NCBI GenBank assembly: GCA_037367405.1
Contig: JAZKJV010003365.1
Span: forward strand, 62,001-126,000
Reading direction: 5' to 3'
DNA length: 64,000 bases
Source of the DNA: Ottelia alismoides
Lineage: Eukaryota; Streptophyta; Magnoliopsida; Alismatales; Hydrocharitaceae
Notes under the pieces: model-generated
The model's input: only the letters and a program-made list of their open reading frames with translations
The model's database searches: none
What the model was told of the DNA's origin: nothing
Made by a program: the position numbers and the translations under genes
Part shown: positions 32,098 through 43,500 of the stretch, piece by piece
Layout: each line of letters opens with the position of its first letter
Numbering within the stretch: the first letter of the stretch is position 1

Positions 32098-35000
32098 TGT
32101 GACACCCGGATCTGAATTACCCGAATTCGAAATTGAACCCGACTCGATTAGGGTCCATATGATACGATAAAATTATCGATCGATATTAAATGATCTGAAT
32201 CGATCCATAGATCGTAAATTAAATTTTGTTTGGGATCGATCATAAATCGGTCGCATCATTATTCGTGTCATTGAAAAAGCCGTGACACAATCAGAAACCG
32301 CAAAAACAAATTGTGACCATCATAAATATCATATCGTTAAAACAAAACCAACAGAATCGATCGTTCGTCAATCGAAGGTCGTTTGATCATTTAAATCACA
32401 AAAATTTAGTCATAAATCAAGACCGTATTTCACCAATTTCTGAATCCATCTTGGATCAGAAAAGTATAAAATATCGTTTGATCGTCGTTCCGAGACAGTC
32501 GAAAAAAGCTATTGATCTTCTAAATCGGAGACTCAGGGTGCAAATGCGGATGAGTTTGGTATTCCAGATAAGAGATAGGTAAATGGTTTTTTTTTTAAAT
32601 TTAGTAAAGTTTTAATACAAAATTTCAGCAGCCAACACTTGTCTTTTTGTTTATCTCAATTTGACACCTTGCCTTCTCTCTCCCTCGCTCCACTTGGCAA
32701 TAAAAGAAGCTCTCTTTCTCTTATTAATACCAGCTAAATTCCCCAATTACTTCATTAAATCTCCACCGAAAAGCTCAATTTCCTCTTCCAAATCCTCCAG
32801 AATCGGCTGGAGCTGCTGCTTCCTTCCTTACAAGAAGCTGCTGCTTCCAATAAGAAGCAGCAACTGCAGCTATTGCAACAACCCCCTTGTTGCCAGAGCT
32901 CCCCCTACAAACAACCACAACTGCCTGGAGCCCATGGTGCTACCAAGCACCCCCCAATTGGAGTCTTGTTGCTGCTCCAAAGCACCAACTCTCTGGTTCT
33001 CTTGGGCCCCCTGCTGGAACCCTTTTTACTATCCAAGGGCTGCTGCCAAAGCTCTCCCAAGAAGCCCTTTTTGCCTGATGTTGGAAGACCTCCCAATTGG
33101 AGCTGCATGCATGCTTTGATCTCCAAAATTGGAGATTCAAAGGTACAATTTACCCCTCCTCTTGCTGCCATTCATGCAATTAAAAATCAAAATCAAAAAA
33201 TCCTAATAACTCTTGATTTCTTCCATTTTCATGATAAACAAATCAAGTGAATTGCATGCAATTTGACCTAAAAATCAGATTATAATTGCTCCAGATTTGT
33301 ATGCTTGAATGATGTGGTTTTGAGGGTGATTTGCATGAAATTAAATATAACTTTAGACCACTGTTATTGTATCGATTCATGCCTTCAAAATTTAAAGAAT
33401 CGGAGGTAATTTTGGCATAACTGCGACCTAAAATCAGACCACTGTTTATGATCTGATTACATGTTTAAAATTTAGAATTTGGTGGTGATTAATGCATTAA
33501 GTTCTAATTTCAGTCCACTAAACATGCCACAATTTGCATGCTTAAAAGACGATAATTTTGATGGTGATTTGCATACATTTAGTCCAAATTTCAGACCAAT
33601 AAATATGTTCCAGATTGTATGCTTGAAAGATGAAATTTTAGAGATGATTTGCATACAATTAAACCTAATTTCAGATCGTTAAATCTATGCTCCAGAATTC
33701 TTGTTCTGAAAAGTTAAAAATTTGTGGTATTTAGCATGAGGAATTGGGGGTGAGTTTATCATGTAATTTAAGGTCTAACTCAGATCCACTTAATTAGCTT
33801 ATGATCTAATTGACAATAGTGAAAAATGTTATGATCAGAGAAGTTGCGAATGTTGATTAAAATGCTGCTACTGTTGAGTCAAAATTTTAGTTGAGAAATT
33901 GGGAAATTATCGTCCAATTTCTACTACTATTGAATCAAATTATAGATGAAGAGTTATATGTTTCGATGATAGCAATACTTCCAATGAAGTATTGAGTTGT
34001 GGAGAACTGACTAAGAACATCGAGTCATTGGCAATTCAATATGATAAGATGACTTATACCTTGGTTTATTCTTGGATCCGATGAAAATGATTATAGACTT
34101 GATACTATAGGGAAAAGCGTATGTGGATGACTCTCCTCAAAAGTCAGATTAAAATGAGAAATAGGGCTAAAGGACGGTAAAGAACTGAATGATTACATTA
34201 TATTGAAAGATCACCTATTCTCAAATAAAGAACTCAAAAATGATTGAAAAATCTATAATAACATGTGATCACTAACAATACTCTTCTAAGTATAATCCAC
34301 TAATTATAGATCAATATTGATAAGATTGTTGACAAAGTACCTTGATTGTAAAGATATCTACATAGGAGATTAAGAAAGGAAGATGAAAACATGTACATCT
34401 ATTAGATGATGAATCGGCGATGACAATTAATTGTGCCAGTCATGGTGACCTTTACACCTGATTATGCGAGGGTGCGATGACCCTTACCTGACGAGAGATA
34501 GGAAAGCCCAATTAGGGCTGCGACCGCTTAGTACGCGAGTCTAGGATCCCAATCTTTTGTACGATTTTTCACGAGTTCACAGTGTTCTTACGCTTCGTTG
34601 GGATCCATGCGCTTTAGTTTGACATGTTCCACTAACCTTGTTTTCAGAAGGTTGCCTAGGCATGAGGGCCATTGGTTTTCTTTTCGTGCCCGTCAGTGTT
34701 CATGAAATCAGCTGCATGGGCTGCATATGCGGCCACATATACTCGTGCGACAAGCATACCGAACCTATTTCATGAATCAGTGCATTATGCACCCTCCCCG
34801 CACCCGCACATGCCCCGCATATCCCGCATATGCCCTGCATACTGCTCCAACATCTCCAACTTTGCAATCCTCGCATTCAGGTGCTTAATTTCGTATATCT
34901 GTCTCTTCCTCTATTCAATTGTAAGAATATGACATGCATTTGTATACAATTAAAATGTATTATACCATTATATATGTGTAATGTTTTACGTTTATCTCAT

Positions 35001-36002
35001 GTATTGTTTTCATGAGTATATGTAATGTATCAACAAATATTTTAATATATGCCGATTGAGATTTTGCTCATGTAGTACATGTATATGTAATGAAGTTTTG
35101 TTATTATGAGTCATCTAATATGTGAAGTTTTTATGGTTAAAATTTTTCTTATTAAATGTTAGGCAATTAAAAGCATATACTCAACCATCTAACATGAACT
35201 GTTTTTCTTAGATCTTCTTTAACTCCACTTATATACATGAATTCAATAGTAATGTTATTCATATTTATTTATTTATTTATTTTTAAATTAAAAATTATAA
35301 AACCACGTAGAACCGCATATACTCTGCATATGTCCCCGCATATCGCTTATTTAGTATTCGGTAGCCTGTCCGAACGCATACGCATACCGCTTTTCTGGAC
35401 CTTGGTGCTCGTTTTGCATGTACTGGTAGGGCCGGTTTTGGTGTGAAATTCGGAGAGTCTCTTTTTTTTTTGAGGCTCAATTCGGAGAGTCTCTCCCACT
35501 CGTTTTAGGGCATAGTTTTGTAATGTGCTTTGCCCTCGTTTGGATCACACGTCCACTGGAAGGACGATACCGAAGAATCCCTTAGGAGGCTTCCTCATCG
35601 CTTGAGTTTTTGTTACTATTCCGCTAGTGGGTGCTGGCGATGAAAGAGATTAGTTCTTTAAAATCATCAATGATCAATTATCAATCATCAACTTTTAGTA
35701 AGACCCATCGTCGCATTCGACATCTCAAATAATGGAAATGAACGTAAAATCATCTATATCAAAATAATAGATATTACTACGATTGCTAGGTGAAGCTAGC
35801 AGACGTATTGACAACTTTGTTAGAATGCATTACACTCCACCTCATGCTTACGTAGGCGCTCCAATCCCAAGGTATTCTTCATACATTAGAGTCAATGCGA
35901 GGTCTCACCTGGACCAAGACCACAAACTATCCACTAAGCTTGACTTAAGGAATTAGGCAAGGACAAAGATCAGAACATGAGACATCATCTACACTTATTA
36001 AG
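32098..36002 (+). repeat. Gypsy 5' LTR, part 1
   Basis: A giant LTR with no gene. Open frames at 32661-33250 are LTR sequence: the same region in the solo LTR (52189-56548) is not open in the same way. It includes a dispersed insertion at about 34695-35420 that is absent from the solo copy. It stops at the copia-2 insertion (36003). Confidence 0.82.
34695..35420. mobile_element. Insertion in the gypsy 5' LTR with GCATATG-type subterminal repeats
   Basis: In the solo LTR (55226-55290) the flanking sequence is continuous, while here about 725 bp separates 'cgtgcccgtcag' from 'tactggtagggcc'. Both ends are rich in GCATATG, CCGCATAT and CGCATAC words (34715-34850 and 35310-35395), and the centre is AT-rich and non-coding. 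Reiterated subterminal motifs suggest a non-autonomous hAT-like element. The exact ends and target duplication could not be fixed. Confidence 0.5.
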
Positions 36003-36146
36003 TATTGAGATATTTATATTTCTTTATATTATTTCTTATTTCTCTTTCTTTCATGTACCTCTCGTGTAATTTACCCATGATTTTTCTCCTATATAAGAGA
36101 GCCCTAGGGTCTCAATAATGACATCTCATTTCATTTTTCTTCAACA
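36003..36146 (+). repeat. copia-2 5' LTR
   Basis: 144 bp from TATTGAGATA (canonical TGTTGAGATA in the partner) to CTTCAACA. TATATAAG occurs at 36092-36099. Confidence 0.88.
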
Positions 36147-36158
36147 TGGTATCGGAGC
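36147..36158 (+). other. copia-2 primer-binding site
   Basis: TGGTATCGGAGC, one change from the tRNA-iMet complement, directly after the LTR. Confidence 0.88.
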
Positions 36159-36659
36159 AACGATCCTAGACGGGGGTTCCCATATCTCACTAAACCCTAA
36201 CCCTACCCCATCGCCAACATGCCTCTCCGGCCGCCCTTGCCACCACAATGGCCCCACAGATGCCGGCCATCGGCCTCTTCGGTCGCCCCTGTCACTCCGA
36301 CGACATCTGCAGCCACCCAAGGGGCCTTTCCGGCCGGCCCTACAATGCTAGCAGGCTGCCCCGACCGTCGCCGGCCACCCCAGCCAGTCGTCGGATGCCC
36401 CTCGCCGGTCGTCCCATCCGGCGACATGTCCCATCTTCTGCAGTTCGGGCGTTCTTGTAGGGCTATACGATCTGTTCTTGGTCGGAATACGTGTTTTTAG
36501 ACATATAAATCACGTTTTCCGACCCTGGACTACAACAAGAATTGGAGAGGATGGTTGTATGAGTCTACACGTACAACCATTTCTTCATATCATTGTGTAG
36601 CCTTGCTCAAATAGGTCTACTCTGCAGTTTTACTCCGGATTTTCGGCGATTAATCCATC
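36159..36659 (+). other. copia-2 leader
   Basis: GC-rich, C-biased untranslated leader (36170-36430) ahead of gag, comparable to the G/C-biased leader of copia-1. Open frames in it are proline- or alanine-rich and judged compositional. Confidence 0.6.
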
Positions 36660-37206
36660 ATGTCAGAGAACATGGGTGACGTTTTTTTGTCGTCCGACGC
36701 CTTCAAGGGCCCGGCTCCTATCGTGAAGATGGATGCGATCAACAATGACTTGTGGTTCATGCAGTTTCACACCCTTATGCAATGCTATTACAAGGTGCAC
36801 ATTTTGACTGATTCAGAGCCGACGGACAAAACTGGAGCTAATGCTTCATGGAAGCAAGATGATGCCTATGCATGAATTTGGCTCTTCGAGATGCTCACCA
36901 CGGAGATTGCCAACGACATCGTCAATCAATCCACAACCAAGGCTATGTGGGATACCCTAGCTGATACATATGTGCAAACGAAGAATAACAGCAAAACACT
37001 CCAGTCGCAGTATGACATTTTCTTGACCAAGCAGAATGGTCAGCCTCTTCATGCTCACTTCTCGCATCTTTGAGGCATGTTTGAACATCTTCATAGTTTT
37101 ATGCCCATTACTACTAGCACTGAGCAACATACATACATGAATGCCACTATAACATGAGTCTTTCTGTCATCTCTTGACTCAGAGTACGATACAACACATA
37201 CTCAAC
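36660..37206 (+). pseudogene. copia-2 gag, N-terminal part (broken)
   Basis: Starts at ATG 36660 (MSENMGDVFLSSDAFKGPAP). It continues through NDLWFMQFHTLMQCYYKVHI, NASWKQDDAYA, a stop at 36873-36875, then TTEIANDIVNQSTTKAMWDT and LTKQNGQPLH, with another stop at 37071-37073. It matches the copia-1 gag and ends at 37206, where the hAT-like element starts. Gag resumes at 40888 with a duplicated 8-mer (TACTCAAC / TACTCAGC). Gag forms the virus-like particle. Confidence 0.82.
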
Positions 37207-37360
37207 CATAGATGTCAAGGCGCATGCCTAGGAACGTCTAGGCGGCCCGCCCGAGCGCCCTAGGCCGTGCGCCTAGAAAGAACGCATTGCTTTTATAGAA
37301 AATGGCATACGCCTTGGGTTGCCTGGGCGCCTAGGCAATTGATTTTTTTATGCATACTAG

Positions 37361-38661
37361 TAGGATGCAAACGGACGGATACATATACTGATATAGGTAT
37401 TACCATATCCTTATCCGTTTCAAAATATGGATACGGATCCGGAAAAGGATTTCATGCGGCTATTGAAAATTGAATACTGTATTCTTAAATACGGATACAG
37501 ATTCGGAATCGGATAATCATGATTCGGATATGGATATTTAAGAAATGGATACGGATTATCCTATAAATATTAAGTGCCTCCCCATACTCATCCTTTTAAT
37601 TAGAAATGATGTCTTTACGAACTTGTAATTGATGGATGACTAATTCTAAATTCAATAAACTTACAATGTTACATAATAAATAAGAAAATAAATGAAAATA
37701 TTGAATGAAATAAATTCAATAGCATATCATAAAATTATACGACGACGTAGCTCTGTCTTCCTTTATTTGAAATGTTTTCAAAATGTAGGTAATACTATAA
37801 CATTGCAACCCACTAATAAGATAAAGGTGATATGGTATATTTCGTGAAATGGCATTATGATAAATTATACAAGTTTATTACCTTTTTTTGACATTTCATG
37901 ATGAGGTACAATTTCGTGTCAGTGCTACATTGAGGCATGCACAACATTTGTGAAGCTGAAATATTGCATATCTTGTTGACCCAAAATATAAACAGACAAC
38001 TATAAACTAAAGTTTTTTCATGAGTAGATAGTCTTAGGCTTGGAAGAAATGAAGCCCTCTTTGCTCGTCAGAGATTTTACTTCGAAAATGTCCTCATCTC
38101 GGCTTCGCGACTCCTTCGTGACTGGTCTGATGTATAGGGGGTTTTTGCTGTAGTGGGGGTATCTGATTTCGATACCTTCTGACTCTGTTCTTTTTTGTTT
38201 CCTGTCCGCATTTCGTCTGTAAGTTACCTCTTACCTCTTAACTTCTTAATAAATTGGGGCGAGCACCATAGAGTGCATCCCCCGCTTTTGAGCGTCAAAA
38301 AAAAAGTTCCATAAAAGGAAAAAAGATGATTTAAAGTAGTTCCATAATACTTCAAAAATCAAATTGTACAAACTCAAAATAAAATTTTACATATAAGCCC
38401 ATATGGAGATCTATATTAGCACATAGATATACATGTCATAAGTGACTCGATAATACGGATATCCGTATCCGTATCCGCGAAAAATATATACATCCGTATC
38501 CGTATCCGAAAAAAATCTATAACGGCATCCGTATCCGAATCCGTATCTGCAAAAAAATTAAAACTAGTATCCGTATCCGTTAAAATCCCAAAATGTATAT
38601 CCGTAAGCGGATACGGTAGCAGACGATTACGGATATATCCGCATCCGATTGCATCCCTAAT
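37361..38661. mobile_element. Second hAT-like element, ATCCGTATCC subterminal repeats
   Basis: The left end TAGGATGCAAACGGACGG and the inverse of the right end (ATTAGGGATGCAATCGGATG) are related. It is flanked by CATACTAG (37353-37360) and CATACTAC (38662-38669). More than ten GGATAC or ATCCGTATCC units cluster inside each end (37375-37560 and 38450-38650). These are the kind of subterminal sites that hAT transposases bind. The interior is AT-rich and holds a short LINE tail (38036-38308). No transposase is encoded. Confidence 0.7.
38036..38308 (+). mobile_element. LINE 3' tail (very short 5'-truncated copy)
   Basis: Codes for the last ~30 residues of a LINE ORF2 (RNEALFARQRFYFENV then a stop), matching the end of the LINE at 38728-40631 (RNALLFSGQRFYIENV). 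It then has a 3' UTR with AATAAA-like sequence, 'gagcacc.tagagtg', and ends in a run of nine A. Severe 5' truncation is typical of LINE insertion. No clean target duplication was seen. Confidence 0.7.
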
Positions 38662-38727
38662 CATACTACACATATATCGTATTTTGAAATGTAATATACA
38701 TAGCGCATTTACAAAATGCAATATACA

Positions 38728-40631
38728 GGGTTGCTTTATCACTTTGGACTGGCGCTTCCTCTGGGCGACGCTGCACAGAAGAAGTTTCCCGGAGATCTGG
38801 ATTACTTGGATGAGGAGATGCGTGACGACGGCATCTATGGCCGTCCTCGTGAATGGGCACCCGAAGGGCGGATTTTTCCAGCCACAGAGGGGGGTGAGAC
38901 AGGGTTGCCCTCTTGCCCCCTTGCTATTCATCATCGCCGCAGACGTTCTAGCTTGTATGCTTGACAGGGTGCGGCTCAGGGGGTTCACGCGCGGCTACTC
39001 AAGGGAGGAGTTGAGGATCCTGCTACTCCTGTACGATGACGACACTATTTTCTTCATTGAAGGGGGGATTGAGGAAGCTAGAGGGATGGTTGTGACGCTC
39101 GAGATTTTCAGCGAGATGTCCGGGTTGATGCAAAATGCTAGTAAATCCAAGATTGTGCCGTTCTCCCTGAGTGAGGATGAGGCGGACCTTTGTAGTTCAG
39201 TTTTGAGAACTGATTGCACTAGTATGCCAATTCACTATCTGGGGCTGCTGCTGGCCACGGGGAGATCGAGGTTGGCTGATTGGTTACCGTTGGTGGAGAA
39301 GGTTGAGAACTTGAGGGGAGGCTCGCGGGGTGGAAGGTGGCGATCCTCTCCAAAGGTGGTCGCCTAGTGCTCCTGAAGGCGGTGCTCTCCGCTATCCCTG
39401 TGTACTATTCCTCTACGAGGCTCCTGCCGGCTGGCGTTAGAAAAGAGGCTTGAGGGGCTGATGCGGCAATTTTTGTGGAGCAAAAGCGGTCAGGGATCGT
39501 CTGATATGCACTTAGTCAGCTGGGATGATATTACGCTGCAAAAGTGCGATGACAGGCTTGGGGTGCGTCGGCTGGGCGCGCTAAATGAGGCACTGTTATT
39601 GAAGTGGGTGGCTAGGATTTGGGGCAGTAGCGACGATCTTTGCATCGCTCTTGTTCAGCGGATCTACTTGGTCAATGGGGCAGTGTCGACGGGCATTTTT
39701 GAGGGGGGGGGGCGATGAGGCCCTCGCCATTTTGGAAAGGTATTCTGACGGTCACGCATAACTTTCAAGAGTTGTTTAGGCCGATGCTGGGGAATGGCGA
39801 AATTTTTGCATTTTGTTGGGACAATTGGACTGACATGGGGCTCTTTATTCACACTTCCCTCGTTTGTTTGCTCTGGCAGAGGATTAGGACGCGCGGCTGC
39901 TGCTTGCTGGTCCGATGGCAAGTGGATGTCGTTGTTCCGTTCGAACTTCTCAGATCAGCGCATGGAAGAGTTCTTGCGGCTGCTTGATAAGCTCAGGGGG
40001 ATGAAGGGCCCTTCTGCGGAACGTGATCACTGGGTTTGGCGCGACAGTTCTTTTTCCGTTCGTAAGGCGCACTTGGCGATTTGCAGGCCCCCGCCCTCTC
40101 TCTCGGCGGAGATGGTGCGTGACTGTGCGTTCCTCTGGGGGTTGGGTCTTCCAGAGAGGATCGTTTTTTTTTGGCTATTCAGGAGAAAGAGGCTGATGAC
40201 TCGTGACAGATGCGCTAGGCTGCCGGAGGTAGTCTCTGACAGATGCCTTATATGTGATGCAGAGATTGAGACAGTGGAGCACCTCTTCTTCATGTCAGGG
40301 GGTGGCGCCCCTTTGGGATGACCCGACACTGGGGTGGGTCAACAGAGCGGGCGTTGTAGCTTTCTGTGGTGGCTTAGTTGCGGTCAGGCAGCGGGCGGGA
40401 AGGGAGTTGCTGCGGCCACTCGCGACGATTTGGGCCATTTGGTTGGCCAGGAACGCGCTGCTGTTCTCGGGGCAGAGGTTTTATATAGAAAATGTTTGTT
40501 TGCAGGTGTCGAGTTTGTTGAGCTCTTGGGTCGTTTAACGCGTCTCTTTGTATTTGGTACTCGCTTTTCTTCTTATTAATAAAATCTAGGCGTGAACACC
40601 TATGAGTGTCTCCCCCTTTCCTGGCTTCAAA
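38728..40631 (+). pseudogene. 5'-truncated L1-type LINE with RT and zf-RVT domains
   Basis: Plus strand: starts inside the RT (LDWRFLWATLHRRSFPE). It continues with VNGHPKGGFFQPQRGVRQGC and the active-site loop LLLLYDDDTIFF (family usually YADD), then IHYLGLLLATG. A frameshift near 39318 follows, and the next frame reads LAGWKVAILSKGGRLVLLKA. The zf-RVT region (40050-40330) has LPERIVFFWLF and RCLICDAEIETVEHLFF. The tail has AATAAA near 40580 and an A-run at 40629-40635. A 15-bp direct repeat flanks it (38713-38727 and 40632-40646, AAAATGC.ATATACA, one mismatch), as in target-primed reverse transcription. No endonuclease is present. Confidence 0.85.
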
Positions 40632-40887
40632 AAAATGCGATATACATTGCGTATTTACAAAATACGATAATAACTGATGTCGCATCTCCAAAATGTGATA
40701 TGCGCTTAAAAAAAATAAAAAAATGATGTCGCATTTGAGACATACGACATCCATTTGCTTTAAATAACTACATGTCGCATGCCTCAAATGCAATACGTAG
40801 GACACACTTTGGAAAACGCCTAGACGTGCACATACACCTGGGCGTCCAAGTTTAACGCCATGTCGCCTTACTACCTTAATAACCATG

Positions 40888-41470
40888 TACTCAGCTACTT
40901 AAGGGAGAGACGATACCTCTGATGGAGGAGGTCTACACGAGGATGAGCATGATCACTATTCCGTCTACTACTGTACCTCGAACTCCCTCTGCGATGGCTG
41001 CTTCTTGCGGCAACGGGGTACTTCACAGTCTCGTGGACGTGGATCTCGTGGTCGAGGAGGAGGACGTCAGCGCGGTCCATGCTCACATTGCCATTTGCCA
41101 CTATCCAGGGCATTGGGAGGAGAGATGCTATCTGAAGCATGGGTATCCAGTGTCTACCTATGTAGCTGAGAGATGGAGACTACTCCAGTTCCTTCTCATG
41201 ATGCGAGGCTTGTTGATATTGTCTCTAGGTTGAGAGAGAGAAAGACTATACCGCCGCCCCAACACCAGGATCTTCAAATATTGTAGCTGTTGTCAGAACC
41301 TCTCCGAGTTCGTCAGGTATTGCTTATGCTCTTACCAGTTGTGTCAGATCAGATATGACTGATTGGATCATAGACTCTGGAGCTTCTCATCACATGTGTG
41401 GAGATCAGACTCAGTTTACTGCTTACCAATCTATCCCTCTTGGTAGATCAATGGTGATTGCTGATGGGGT
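40888..41470 (+). pseudogene. copia-2 gag C-terminus and protease start (broken)
   Basis: Gag resumes after the hAT-like insertion. A glycine/arginine-rich segment in another frame precedes the zinc knuckle, which reads CHYPGHWEERCYLKHGYP and lacks its first cysteine pair. The protease follows with WIIDSGASHHMCGDQTQF near 41365-41420, where the catalytic D-S-G triplet is intact, unlike copia-1. Several stops separate these blocks. Confidence 0.78.
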
Positions 41471-42560
41471 TCATTGACCATTGTTGGTCAGAGAAAGATT
41501 GTTCTAGTCCCATCGATGCACCTACAGACTGTCTTATATGCTCCATCATTTCATATGAATCTTTTGTCTATTGGTCAGATTACAAAAGGTTTACATTGCC
41601 ATGCCATTTTTGATCCCTCTTCTCTTGTGTTTCAGGACATACTCACGAGTAGGATGATTGGATGTGGCCGTGAATAGAGAGGGCTTTACAGAGTGGTCCA
41701 ACATCCATGTACTTGTGCAACTACTATTCCGTATGGATCTGTTTCTCCTTTCATGTAGCTTCTTCTCTTTGGACACCTTCTTTTGCAGAAGCTATGTCAT
41801 GTTCTCCCCCAGATCTCTACTTGTACTACCTTGGAGTTTGAGGTATGTCAACTTGAGAAGCACCATCATTCTTATTTCTGAGTCGTCAGAGTCGTCATAG
41901 TAGTCAGTTGTTTGAGTTGGTTTATTTTGATATATGGGGTCCTAGTCGTGTTTCTGATCATCAGGGACATCGGTTCTATATGGTTGCTGTGGATGATTTC
42001 TCTAGATTATCTTGGGTTTTCTTGTTAAAGAATAAGTCCGAAGCTGGTCCTGTTAATAAATCATTTCTTGTTGAGATTAAGAATATTTTTCTGCTAATGT
42101 GAAGTTTATTTGCACTGACAATGCCTTGGAGTTTTCTACTTTACTGTTGTATGACTTTCTCAGATCTTTTGGTATTGTTCATCAGACTTCTTATGCTTAC
42201 ACTTCACAGCAAAATGGTGTTGCTGAACGTACACTGTCATCTTTTGGATGTCATGATATCTCTTTAGATTTAGAGTCGAACTCCTCATTCGTTCTGGGGT
42301 GATGCGGTTCTCACTGCATGTTACTTTGTGATCCATATGCCTTCTACTTTCCTTGGAGAAAAGGTTCCCTTCTTGATTGCTTTTCCCGAGAAAGACCTAT
42401 TCTCCCTTACTCCCACAGTTTTTGGGTCTGTGGTATTTGTCTACAATTTTACTTATGGTCGCGACAAGCTCTCTCCTAGGGCTGTCAAATGTGTGTTTGT
42501 TGGTTATTTTCGTACCAAAAAAGGATATCGATGTTTTGATCCTGTAGGGAGAAAATATTA
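41471..42560 (+). pseudogene. copia-2 protease end and integrase (broken)
   Basis: Protease tail QTVLYAPSFHMNLLSIGQIT, then LVFQDILTSRMIGCG. The integrase has FDIWGPSRVSDHQGHRF and VDDFSRLSW, then, after a frameshift at about 42100, FICTDNALEFS and QTSYAYTSQQNGVAER. The catalytic glutamate is preserved here. Further on read LGEKVPFLIAFPEKDLFSL and DKLSPRAVKCVFVGY. Frameshifts near 42100, 42240 and 42330 break it. Confidence 0.82.
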
Positions 42561-43500
42561 GGTTGAGTGCCGATGTCACATTTTTTGAGTCTATTATATA
42601 ATTTTCTTTTACGGGTGACATGCTGTCTAATTTTGTCTCTGGTGAGGATGTCTTTGTTCCACCACCTTCGTTATCTCCACCATTAACTCCCCATGTTGAG
42701 TCACCTCTACCTCCTCCACCACCTTCACCTCAGTCTACCCTGATACCGTTTCTACCACGGTTCTACATTCGCAGGTCCTCTACCCGCCCCTCTGCTCATG
42801 CGTCTTCCCTGTCTTCCAGCATGCCTGATGTATGTAATGAGCATATTGTTTCTACTGATGGCACTGGTGATATGCTTGTTCCACAAGATACTATATAGGA
42901 AGAGCTGCTACTAGAGAATAGAGAGGCTGATGACCTCGATGTACCTATTGCCTTGTAGAAGCTGCGCAGTAACTGTGACACTTATCCTCTTGCTGCGTAT
43001 GTTTCTTTGGACCATCCGTCAGAGGAGTACGTGAGGTTTGTTATGGGACTCTCATTGGTTACTATCCCACGAACATATCAGGAGGCCATACAAGAGAGTA
43101 GTTGGCGACTTGCCATGGCATAGGAGATGGTCGCTTTACAGTCTCGTGGTACCTAATGTGCTCCTCCAGATGCCTCTGATCTGGGGTGCAAATGGATCTT
43201 TATGGTGAAGTAGCAAGCATTTGGCAGTGTGGATCGCTAGAAGGCAAGGCTTATAGTACGCGGGTTCACCCAGACTTATGGGGTGGACTATCAGGATATA
43301 TTCTCTCTAGTGGCCATACATTCGACATAGCACATTCTTCTATCAGTTGTTATTTCACGGGACTGGCCTTTTTACCAACTTGATGTGAAGAATGCGTTTC
43401 TATATGGAGATCTTCAGGAGGAGGTATATATGCAGTAGCCACTAGGGTTTGCTGCTGAGGGGGAGTCCCAGAAGATATGTAGGCTTCATAAGGCGATTTG
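42561..43500 (+). pseudogene. copia-2 linker and reverse transcriptase N-terminal half (broken)
   Basis: The proline-rich linker (PPPSLSPPLTPHVESPLPPP) is followed by the RT N-terminal half. This has GCKWIFMVK, YGVDYQD with FSLVA for [25 protein letters not shown] (frame change near 43375) and KAICGLKRSPRAW. TAG stops replace several tryptophan, glutamine or arginine codons (for example near 43213 and 43436). Confidence 0.8.

Larger units (their letters stand above)
37207..40887. mobile_element. hAT-like non-autonomous element inserted in copia-2 gag, carrying nested elements
   Basis: Left end CATAGATGTCAAGGCG; the inverse of the right end reads CATGGTTATTAAGGTAG then TAAGGCG. Both ends carry GCCTAGGCG/CTAGACG-type subterminal words. 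It is flanked by TACTCAAC (37199-37206) and TACTCAGC (40888-40895), an 8-bp target duplication with one mismatch, as expected for hAT. The homologous copia-1 gag (10610-10650) is uninterrupted here. No transposase is encoded. The 3.68 kb consist of a second hAT-like element (37361-38661), a 5'-truncated LINE (38728-40631) and AT-rich filler with TGCGATAT/ATGTCGCAT words. Confidence 0.72.

Noticed and set aside
32661..33250. Open frames of 125-152 codons
   Set aside because: They lie in the gypsy 5' LTR. The homologous region of the solo LTR (about 52990-53290) does not conserve them.
36118..36500. Alanine/proline-rich frames suggesting a gene
   Set aside because: They fall in the copia-2 leader between the primer site and gag; compositional.
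39664..40329. Minus-strand frames overlapping the LINE
   Set aside because: Antisense shadows of the LINE zf-RVT region, whose plus-strand reading has clear family motifs.
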